From assembly GCA_951813085.1 (NCBI GenBank), contig OX638348.1, positions 3,109,627 to 3,173,626 on the forward strand: a stretch of DNA of 64,000 nt. The letters run 5' to 3'. Source of the stretch: an uncultured Opitutaceae bacterium (GTDB lineage: Bacteria; Verrucomicrobiota; Verrucomicrobiia; Opitutales; Opitutaceae). This document shows positions 28,588-36,047 of the stretch, piece after piece (within the stretch, counting starts at the first letter, position 1; the number at the start of each line of letters is the position of its first letter). A program made the position numbers and the translations under genes. The notes under the pieces were generated by a model, which saw only the letters and a program-made list of their open reading frames with translations, was not told the DNA's origin and ran no database searches.

Positions 28588-31500
28588 TTATTTACCTTCA
28601 ACGATTTTGATTTCGTTTTTTGTGAGTCCATATAGCTTATAGACACGCTGGTCAATCTGTCTTTCATACTCACGGACTTTGGCTTGCTTGGTGGTATTTT
28701 CTAAATAGTCATCCGCTTTGGTAATGGCAAGGATTTTGTTGACGAGAGCTATGATCGGTTGTTGCTCTTCTGGTTTATCTAGTACTGACTTAGGAATTGG
28801 AATTTGCGTAATGTAATAGTTAATGAAGTGCATTGTACGAATAGCACGATTGTAGATAAAATTGTACGCATACCAATTGCAAAACAAGGACTGATAATAT
28901 GCGAGTAAAAATTTTGGGGACAAGTCTATCTTAAGCACTTTGATTTTTACGCAAGTCTCGTTGATCAATCGGTTGGCATCATCGTAAAACATCGTGATAA
29001 TGATGTGGGGATATGGGTTTTGTACGTGGGCAATAATCTGTTGTGCAACAACTTTGCTTTCCTTCTGCTTTGAAAGATATTTTGTAGCTACATTCCTAAT
29101 TAAGAACCTGTCCCGTTTGAGGCCATACTTACCAATGTCAATACCTTTAACGCATGGATAATTTCCCTTCGGTTCAAAAGTAAGTCCACTTGTGGTATTG
29201 GAGATTCCAATCATCCCTTTGACATATTGAGAGGTGTCTTCAACGCTGAAGTTTAAGATTTTCTTCAGCAAGCTCTGAGGATACAATCCTCTATAAATCT
29301 GTACATTGCGTAAATCCTTAGTAAAAATTTCATTTTCGTTGAAAGCCCCAAAGATTTGGATGCGGTCATTCTTCTGCTCTAGTGCGCCTATGGTTATGCC
29401 ATTACTTTTACTCGGCATTTTCATCAAAGAGAAAGAGACCTGTTCAAGCAACACTTTTTCAAATGCCTTGCCTGCATCCATCAAGTAAATGAGATTATTC
29501 TCCAACCAGAGTCTTCTAACTTTAGACCATGACTGTCCATATAATGATTTTTTGGGGATAATGAAAGTTTGCGTTCCTTTATCACAAACTAAGTTGTTAT
29601 AGGTAATAGTTATAAAAAGCTCAGCGATATCACCAGATGGAAATGAAATTCCTTTTTCTTTCCTAAAATACTTTTTCTCGGCAGGAGTCATGACATTCCG
29701 GAAACCATAAGGCGGATTGGCGATCACCACATCAAACCCCTTCTTTTCATGGAATACCTCCGAGAAATACACCTCAAAATCAAACGCTGTGTGGCCGTCG
29801 GTGATTTGGCTGATGAGATCATCAATCTCCTTTTTCTGTTCCTGTTTCTTGCTGGCGTTGGTTTCATTGAAATAGCGCGGTTTAAGTTTTTCCAGTTTTT
29901 TGAATAAGTCATTGTTAAAAAGATCCTTCTCCACACTCAAAAGCGCATTACCCTGTATGATTTTGTAGTCCAAGTTCGGCAGGGGCTGAATTGTCGCTCG
30001 CTCCTCCTCGTCTACCACCAGTGAAAGCCAGAGTCGTAGCTTAGCAATCTCCACCACGCCCGGGTCAATGTCCACGCCATAGAGGCAGTCTTGAATGGCT
30101 TGGCGTTTGAAGTGATAGGACGTTCGCTTCCCATTTTTGCCTATGTAGGTAGTAAGCGTGTTTCTTGTTCTTACAATCTCGTTCATCATGCCTACGGGAA
30201 AAGCACCGGAGCCGACGGCCGGGTCGCAGACGCGGATTGCGGCGAGTTTCTCATCAATGCGCTTGGCATGCGCGCGCACGCTCTGGGGCAGCTTGAAAGC
30301 GTATTTTTTCGTCTCGCGCCTTGCGCTTACCACACGGCTGTCGTGCTCTGCCACGGTCTCGCCGTGCTTAATTAAGGTTGCAATATCTTTCCTGCTTATG
30401 TCTCCTGCTGTCTCGGTCGCTAAATAATTTATCAAGCTCTCTTGACACATATAATGAACAATTTCGCGCGGAGTGTAATAGGTGCCTTTAGATTTGCGAT
30501 CTTTGACTGCCAAGAGATTTTCAAATACCCGCCCCAGCATTTCCGGGTCAACGGCGACTTCTTTTTCCAGCGGCTCGTCTTCTTTAACCGTGAAGTTGTA
30601 GCGGTCAAAGATATCCAGAACGCCATCACCCGTGTCACCTGCTTTGGTCTTTCGGTTATTGACGAAAATATCATCCGACAACAAGATGTCCTTACCTATC
30701 CAGTCATAATTATTCATTGGGTCAAACAACCCACCATTCAAAAATGGTATTTTGCAATCAAACTGACTGAAATAATCATCATCTACAGATCTATCGTGTC
30801 TCAGTGCCTGATAAAAAAGCGGCTCTAAATAATCATTAAAATAATTCTTCTTTTCATCTTGCGCTCTCTCAAAAAGGCGGCGCAAAAATTGCCTATTACC
30901 GTGGCCCCAGGCTTGGCCGCGGGCAACGCCAAACCACCCCTTCTTTTGCAGAAAATAGAGAAAGACGATCTGACCCAAGAGTTTTTTGGCAAAATCAACC
31001 GTATCAATATTTTTCTCTTTGAAGTCGGCACGGATTTTGGTGTCTTTTTTAACGATGTCATCAAGCGACTCTTTGATTCGCAAGAAGAGGTCGCGGTACT
31101 TCTCAAAAAACTCTTTAGTAACACGTTCAATGCTGAAAGTCTCCTCCAGTTCCTCCAGCGTAGGGCTAACGTCATCATTGAGGAGAAGCGGCAGGAGTCG
31201 ACTTTGCGCAGTGTGGCTGTTTTCGTTTTTGCCGACGAGAAAAGAACAGCGGCGGGCAGGCGTGAATTCTTCTTCCACTTTGCCCTTCTCGTTGAATTTG
31301 TATTCCATTTTGACGAGGGAAAAGCGCCAATCCTCGCCGTTGGGAGCGACAAAAGCAACCAGCGCGGCATCTTTGAGCACATCGCCGCGGCTGCCTTTCA
31401 GATACTTGGCGACGAAGTTTCTCTGCTTGGCTCGGGCACGGTCAAGTGAGGTATCTCTCTCGAGATGAACAATGAGAATATCAACGAGTTTTTCATCGGG

Positions 31501-31695
31501 ACTTTGGTATTTGCCCACGCGATCTATTTGCTTAATGGAGTCCTTAAAATCGTCAAAGATCAATTTCCCTCTGTAGGTAAAAGAGTCGTCCTCAACATGA
31601 TTGAGGATGTTTTTGAGTAAGATAAAAAAGCGTTCTTTGTCGAAAGAATATTCAAGTGTTTCCTTTACCAGTGATCGGGCGGCTGATTTTTCCAT
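28588..31695 (-). CDS. Eco57I-like gamma-class N6-adenine DNA methyltransferase (restriction-modification type)
   Basis: 1035 aa. An N-terminal region (about 1-330) contains ARAKQRNFVAKYLKG and DWRFSLVKMEY, typical of large methylases of this group. Then KGTYYTPREIVHYMCQESLI, SAM-binding motif I RVCDPAVGSGAFPVGMMNE (near residue 500), YGVDIDPGVVEIAKLRLWL, and catalytic motif IV VIANPPYG (near residue 660). The C-terminal 350 aa look like a target-recognition domain. It methylates adenine in DNA. Whether the N-terminus is a nuclease cannot be decided by eye. The start codon overlaps the helicase stop by one base (TAATG), so translation is coupled. AT-rich, foreign-looking. Confidence 0.9.
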   Translation of the reverse strand: MEKSAARSLVKETLEYSFDKERFFILLKNILNHVEDDSFTYRGKLIFDDFKDSIKQIDRVGKYQSPDEKLVDILIVHLERDTSLDRARAKQRNFVAKYLKGSRGDVLKDAALVAFVAPNGEDWRFSLVKMEYKFNEKGKVEEEFTPARRCSFLVGKNENSHTAQSRLLPLLLNDDVSPTLEELEETFSIERVTKEFFEKYRDLFLRIKESLDDIVKKDTKIRADFKEKNIDTVDFAKKLLGQIVFLYFLQKKGWFGVARGQAWGHGNRQFLRRLFERAQDEKKNYFNDYLEPLFYQALRHDRSVDDDYFSQFDCKIPFLNGGLFDPMNNYDWIGKDILLSDDIFVNNRKTKAGDTGDGVLDIFDRYNFTVKEDEPLEKEVAVDPEMLGRVFENLLAVKDRKSKGTYYTPREIVHYMCQESLINYLATETAGDISRKDIATLIKHGETVAEHDSRVVSARRETKKYAFKLPQSVRAHAKRIDEKLAAIRVCDPAVGSGAFPVGMMNEIVRTRNTLTTYIGKNGKRTSYHFKRQAIQDCLYGVDIDPGVVEIAKLRLWLSLVVDEEERATIQPLPNLDYKIIQGNALLSVEKDLFNNDLFKKLEKLKPRYFNETNASKKQEQKKEIDDLISQITDGHTAFDFEVYFSEVFHEKKGFDVVIANPPYGFRNVMTPAEKKYFRKEKGISFPSGDIAELFITITYNNLVCDKGTQTFIIPKKSLYGQSWSKVRRLWLENNLIYLMDAGKAFEKVLLEQVSFSLMKMPSKSNGITIGALEQKNDRIQIFGAFNENEIFTKDLRNVQIYRGLYPQSLLKKILNFSVEDTSQYVKGMIGISNTTSGLTFEPKGNYPCVKGIDIGKYGLKRDRFLIRNVATKYLSKQKESKVVAQQIIAHVQNPYPHIIITMFYDDANRLINETCVKIKVLKIDLSPKFLLAYYQSLFCNWYAYNFIYNRAIRTMHFINYYITQIPIPKSVLDKPEEQQPIIALVNKILAITKADDYLENTTKQAKVREYERQIDQRVYKLYGLTKNEIKIVEGK

Positions 31696-34600
31696 TATTT
31701 GCTAATCAAGTATTCAGATAAAATAACTTCCCGCGGCCCAAAGGTGTGTGCGGCACTTTCGGCAATGTGGCTTTCCAGGAATTCTTCCCGGATGTTTTTT
31801 TGCAAAATGCCCAGCACCTTGAGCGGGTCCGGCGTGCTGGACTTGATCTCCTGATTGAGCGCTGTGAGTACGGTTTTCGCTGTCTGCTTTGGCAGAGCAC
31901 CCTCTTCAAGGCGGTTCATTACCCGTTTGAGGTATACTTCCTGATCGTCAGTATATTGTCGAAAATCCCGTATTGCTTTGAGTATTTTGAGGACTTGTAT
32001 GGCGGCATCCCGACCGCCGCGCGCGCGCGGGCTTTTGAGTTCCTCAACTTCTTCTGTCGTGGCGAACGTAAAAGCCTGTTTGTTTTTCTCTAATTTGTCA
32101 TAAAAATCAGTGGGGAGATTCTCTCTTTTGTCTTTGGTTACAGCCTCAAGCAGTTTTGCCGCGTTTATAAAATCAACTTCCTCTGCATCACCCTTGCTGG
32201 CCGTGAAAAACTTCTGGAGCTTGCCTTTTCTAAAGTAGGTCAAAAGCTGGTTCTCTTTTTTGGTGTCCGTCTGCCGTGCTTCGCTTGGTGCAGGTAGGTA
32301 CTTTTTAGCGGTGCGTGCTTTCTTTGGCAAGTGTTTTACTTTCTCAAACAGGTCGGGATCATTGTCGCGGATTCCTCGGATAACATGCAGATACTTGAGT
32401 TCGCTTTCGTCTTCCTGATCCTCTCCAGTGATGGTTTTTTTGGAAACCAAGCGATTGAAAAGCTCGTGCGACTCAATATCCTCGCTTTCGGTCAAAAGTC
32501 GCGCATCCGCACCCAGCAGCGTAATAAACGCCTGTATCTTTGCTTCCGCAGCCTCTTTGAGTTTGATTTGATCGTTGGATTCCTCGGTTGGGAAGAAGTT
32601 GAAACTGTAAATCTTGTCAAACGAAGTGTCCACACGGTTAATGCGCCCAACGCGCTGAATGAGGCGTGTTGGGTTCCACGGAATATCGTAGTTGATGACC
32701 ACATTGGAGCGATGCAGATTTACACCCTCAGACAGCACTTCTGTTGTGATAAGGATTCTGTAATCATCCTTAGGAAGGCGTACACGGGCATCAAAGTTTT
32801 CAATCACTTTTTCCCGCGTAGCTATGTTTGAAGCACCAGTGAAGCCAAGCACTCCTGCTTGCAGCGAGGCTTTAGCGGACTGGTTATTCGTGAGTTTATT
32901 TTTAAGTTCCTCGGTGAGATATTCGGCGGTCTCTTTGGATTCGGTAAAGACGATGAGCTTGTTCTTCTTCAAAACAGGACGGGTTGCAAGTAGCTCTATA
33001 AAAGAAAGCAGTTTCGGGTCACGCTTTAAGCCGCCCCAAAGCTGTTGAATTTTGTTAAGTATTTCAAGATCGTTTTCCAAGTCCTTTTTCAGTTTGTCAG
33101 TGAAATCGCTTGCCGGATATTTCCGTGCTTTGTCGGTTTCCAATAGTGTTTGGATTGCATTCTCATCATCATTGTCCAGAAACTCAAAGAGTTTATTGGT
33201 ATGTTTTTTACTGATATAGACATTGCCTTCTATCAGTTCCTTGTAGAATAGTTCGTAGTTCGCGATGAAGCGGTCAACGGTGTTGCGGAAGGCGTGAAAA
33301 CTGCTTTCCAGTCGCTTGATAAGCAAAATTTTTATAAAACGACCCAGGTTTTTCTGCGACTGTTTCTCAAACTGCTCCGGCTCGTTCTCGCCTTTGTAGT
33401 AGAGTAGAGGCATATAACGGGCGTAGTGAAATTCTTGGGTAATAAGTTTGATAGTTTTGTTGAATACGTCGCTTTCTTTCTCGTTGAGCTGATAGAAAGC
33501 AGCCTCTGGATTTTCCACTTTGGGAAACTTGAGCTTTTGGTTTTTGAGATCGTCGGCAAAGTAACTTTCAATTTCTTTTCTGGTACGCCGTACCATGAGG
33601 TACTTCAAAACATATTCACGAATTTTCCCTGCATTTTCTTTTGCGGTTTGCATGTATTCGCTACGGTCTTTTTGGCGGTCTAGTTTTTTGATTTCCTTCT
33701 CCAGCCGTCTAAAAAACGACTCAAGGTCTGGGACATTTGGGATCGTGCTTTTCTTTGCGTTTTGAAATAATTTGATTTGGCTCAAAATGTCCTTCGGTGT
33801 GTTGTTGAGCGGGGTTGCTGTTACCAGCACGACCCGCTTGCCTCGACAAATCTGTGCCAGTTTTTCGTAGGTAATATTTGATTCGGTGCGGAAGCGGTGC
33901 GCCTCGTCGATAAAAACATTTTTGTATTTTTCCGTGCCGTGGCGTGTGATCTGTTCTAATCTTCCGAGCGATCCATAATCAGCAGGCACACGGAAATCTG
34001 TAAATACATTGGTCCAAGACCCAGGGTTGGCTTTCTCCAGTAACACTGGTGGAGCCAAAACGAGTGTTCGCCCGTCAAGTTGGCTTGCAAGCATCGCCGA
34101 TACATAGGTTTTACCAAGCCCCACGACATCAGAGATGAAAACACCACCGTATTCTTCCAAAATCTTTTTGGCATTCAAAACGGCCTGTTCCTGATATTCC
34201 AACTGCTTAAACTCGGACGGGGCATATTTGAAAAATACTTCATCGGTTTGGCGGAGATCATCTTTGAAGTATTCGTAGAGGAATTTGAGATATAGCTGAT
34301 AGGGCGTGATGGTGTTATTGAGCCATGTTTTTTTCTGAATGGTCTGAACGTATGTATCACTTATATCCACTGCATCTTTCCAGAGGCCTTCAAATTTTTG
34401 CTTGGCAAATTCGTAATCGGTTCTTGACTTGAGTTCGGTGTTGAATTCCAGATTATCGACCAAACCAGACTGCGTGAAATTACTTGATCCAGTGATGACG
34501 CGACCAACATCGCGGTCGCTTTCAAGAAAAGACATGATATAGAGCTTGGCGTGGATGTTCTCTGTGGGGTACGCCTTAATTTTTAACTTGCCACATTGTA

Positions 34601-34958
34601 GCCATTCAAGAAATTTTGTTACACTATCCTCAACTTTTTTGCTGTCTTCAGCCTGCGCCATTTCGCCGACAAGCATGTTGGAAAAATGCTCTTTGGTTTC
34701 CACATGGGAAAATTGAAGCTCCTGCTGTTGCGCTTGCTTTATCAAGTCAAGTGTTTGCCTGTTGGTGCTGATACCGATGAGGATTCTAATTTTCTTCGTT
34801 TTTTCCAGCGATTTGTAGAGTGCGTGGAAACCGCTAGTGTAAAAGTAGCCGACGAGAACATCAAAAAATTCAGTGTCTTTGATCAGCGCCTTGAAGCGTT
34901 CAAGAAGATTTTGTTCCTTCTCGTTCGTGATAAATGTAAGATCAGAGTGATTTGCCAT
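31695..34958 (-). CDS. HKD (phospholipase D-like) nuclease-SF2/SNF2-type helicase fusion
   Basis: 1087 aa. Residues about 20-195 form a PLD-like domain with IHAKLYIM and GSSNFTQSGL, i.e. one HKD motif; the usual Asp of HxKx4D is not evident. Residues about 250-520 hold helicase lobe 1: Walker A DVVGLGKTYVSA, Walker B VFIDEAHRFR, motif III VTATPLNN. Lobe 2 (about 690-840) has LIVFTESKETAEYL, ITTEVLSEGVNLH and WNPTRLIQRVGRINR. A charged C-terminal region follows. With the downstream methyltransferase it resembles a restriction or anti-phage system in which the helicase-nuclease is the effector; DISARM and related systems use similar parts, but drmA and drmB are absent here. Confidence 0.88.
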   Translation of the reverse strand: MANHSDLTFITNEKEQNLLERFKALIKDTEFFDVLVGYFYTSGFHALYKSLEKTKKIRILIGISTNRQTLDLIKQAQQQELQFSHVETKEHFSNMLVGEMAQAEDSKKVEDSVTKFLEWLQCGKLKIKAYPTENIHAKLYIMSFLESDRDVGRVITGSSNFTQSGLVDNLEFNTELKSRTDYEFAKQKFEGLWKDAVDISDTYVQTIQKKTWLNNTITPYQLYLKFLYEYFKDDLRQTDEVFFKYAPSEFKQLEYQEQAVLNAKKILEEYGGVFISDVVGLGKTYVSAMLASQLDGRTLVLAPPVLLEKANPGSWTNVFTDFRVPADYGSLGRLEQITRHGTEKYKNVFIDEAHRFRTESNITYEKLAQICRGKRVVLVTATPLNNTPKDILSQIKLFQNAKKSTIPNVPDLESFFRRLEKEIKKLDRQKDRSEYMQTAKENAGKIREYVLKYLMVRRTRKEIESYFADDLKNQKLKFPKVENPEAAFYQLNEKESDVFNKTIKLITQEFHYARYMPLLYYKGENEPEQFEKQSQKNLGRFIKILLIKRLESSFHAFRNTVDRFIANYELFYKELIEGNVYISKKHTNKLFEFLDNDDENAIQTLLETDKARKYPASDFTDKLKKDLENDLEILNKIQQLWGGLKRDPKLLSFIELLATRPVLKKNKLIVFTESKETAEYLTEELKNKLTNNQSAKASLQAGVLGFTGASNIATREKVIENFDARVRLPKDDYRILITTEVLSEGVNLHRSNVVINYDIPWNPTRLIQRVGRINRVDTSFDKIYSFNFFPTEESNDQIKLKEAAEAKIQAFITLLGADARLLTESEDIESHELFNRLVSKKTITGEDQEDESELKYLHVIRGIRDNDPDLFEKVKHLPKKARTAKKYLPAPSEARQTDTKKENQLLTYFRKGKLQKFFTASKGDAEEVDFINAAKLLEAVTKDKRENLPTDFYDKLEKNKQAFTFATTEEVEELKSPRARGGRDAAIQVLKILKAIRDFRQYTDDQEVYLKRVMNRLEEGALPKQTAKTVLTALNQEIKSSTPDPLKVLGILQKNIREEFLESHIAESAAHTFGPREVILSEYLISK

Positions 34959-34968
34959 TGTGATAATA

Positions 34969-34975
34969 CCCCCTC
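34969..34975 (-). promoter_or_regulatory. Ribosome-binding site of the HKD-helicase gene
   Basis: GAGGGGG on the minus strand, 10 nt upstream of the ATG at 34958. It supports this start. Purine-rich GGGGG is slightly unusual. A hairpin CCCC-GTTTTT-GGGG lies just upstream (about 35005-35018). Confidence 0.6.
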
Positions 34976-34987
34976 ATTCAACTTGTG

Positions 34988-35001
34988 GAAGTTTATACTT
35001 T
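34988..35001 (+). repeat. 14-bp inner inverted repeat, right copy
   Basis: GAAGTTTATACTTT, the exact reverse complement of 28541-28554. It lies in the presumed promoter region of the helicase gene, so an operator role is possible. Confidence 0.4.
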
Positions 35002-35102
35002 AATCCCCGTTTTTGGGGGCTTCTTTACTTCTACCAACTTCCAATGGGTTTTAATCCTTGTTGAGTCGGCTTTTTGTTTTGGTTTCATGCCACTTGACCA
35101 TC

Positions 35103-35892
35103 TTAATCCCCGATTAACTCTTGATACGTCAATCTCTTATCTCCGGCATTCCTTACCAAGGCACTAATCCTATCGATTGTATCAATGGCACAACTACCCT
35201 TGTTTAACCTAAAGGTAAATTCATTAACATAACGATCCAGGTGTTTAGTGCTAAATTGATGATAGGTGCCGTAAAACCCCCGCTTTAACACAGCCCATAC
35301 GCTTTCAATGCCGTTAGTATGGGCTAATCCGTCAACATACTGCTTGGCCGAATGATTAACCTTGCGATGGGTATAGCCACTGATGCTTGAATAGCCTCGC
35401 CATTCGTCTGTACAGATGGTAGCAGAACGCTCGATATGGCTCTGTAATGCCCTGTTTAGGGTGCTATTGCTGGCATTGGCCATCTGCATGGCTTTTACAC
35501 TCCCTCCGCGCTCACGCATTCCTAGTACGATAGCTTTACCACTCCCGCCTTGTGAGCCCTTGCGTTTCTTGTTGGCATGTTTATTATCCTCTTTGCCTCC
35601 GATATAGGTCTCATCGATCTCTACAATACCCTGCAATAGACCCTTACCCATTTTGCATGATTCACGCAATGGCAGTTTAGACTTTTCAAATATAGTACCT
35701 ATTCTTACGGTATAGTTTTTCTACAGTCCGAACACCTATGCCCCTGTATCTTTTTTTTCGATAGTGTCTTTTTGAACCACAATGTGGGCATTTTTGATTA
35801 CTTCCCCATACCTGTTTTTCTATAAATGAAACTGCTGTAGCCTCATCTGGGAACAGAGTAAAGAATCTTTTAACCGATTTTGCTGTTTTCAT
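35103..35892 (-). pseudogene. IS1595-family (ISXO2-like) transposase, decayed
   Basis: The start at 35892 gives MKTAKSVKRFFTLFPDEATA and half a zinc ribbon (CPHCGSKRHYRKK). The second half (GHRCSDCRKTIP) continues in another frame after an A8 run, and YTVRIGTIFEKSKLPLRESC in a third after an A5 run; each shift is repaired by adding one A. The catalytic part is in one piece (35103-35669): VEIDETYIGGKE, CTDEWRGYSSI, HTNGIESVWAVLKRGFYG. About 40 residues normally found between LPLR and RESC are missing, an apparent in-frame deletion. Full-length relatives are about 300 aa. It is therefore probably inactive; the frameshifts alone could be homopolymer sequencing errors. Confidence 0.85.
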
Positions 35893-35964
35893 ACTGACCC
35901 AGTTTACATTATCTGACCCTAGGAATCAAGAGTTATCGCAAAAAATAATCATTCTGGGGTCACT

Positions 35965-35987
35965 GGGTCAATAAGTATATAATTCCC
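35965..35987 (-). repeat. Right terminal inverted repeat of the transposon
   Basis: GGGTCAATAAGTATATAATT followed by CCC, a perfect reverse complement of 28315-28337. Confidence 0.93.
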
Positions 35988-35995
35988 TAAAAAAA
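35988..35995. repeat. Target-site duplication, right copy (also the terminator U-tract)
   Basis: TAAAAAAA, identical to 28307-28314. Read on the minus strand it is the T-run following the terminator hairpin of the TonB-receptor gene. Confidence 0.88.
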
Positions 35996-36021
35996 CTGCA
36001 TCCCCGTTTCCAGGGATGCAG
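35996..36021 (-). terminator. Rho-independent terminator of the TonB-receptor gene
   Basis: Stem CTGCATCCC / GGGATGCAG, 9 bp perfect, 8-base loop, 27 bp after the stop codon at 36048. On the minus strand it is followed by seven T (35995-35989). The mobile element was inserted exactly at this T-run. Confidence 0.92.
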
Positions 36022-36047
36022 TTGAAATATAAGAACTCTCGGATTTC

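Larger units (their letters stand above)
28315..35987. mobile_element. 7673-bp IS1595-type transposon carrying a helicase-methyltransferase cassette
   Basis: The unit is bounded by perfect 23-bp inverted repeats (28315-28337 and 35965-35987, each beginning GGGAATTATATACTTATT when read inward) and flanked by the 8-bp direct repeat TAAAAAAA. It is visibly more AT-rich than the surroundings. Contents on the minus strand, right to left: decayed IS1595-type transposase (35103-35892), HKD-helicase (31695-34958), gamma-class methyltransferase (28588-31695) and a 48-aa ORF (28355-28501). IS1595-family elements with passenger genes are known. The transposase is broken, so this copy would need help in trans to move. 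Confidence 0.88.

Noticed and set aside
28588..34958. DISARM, BREX or a classical Type I restriction system
   Set aside because: There is no DUF1998 or drmA gene, no pglZ/brxC, and no separate specificity subunit; only the helicase and methylase parts are shared.
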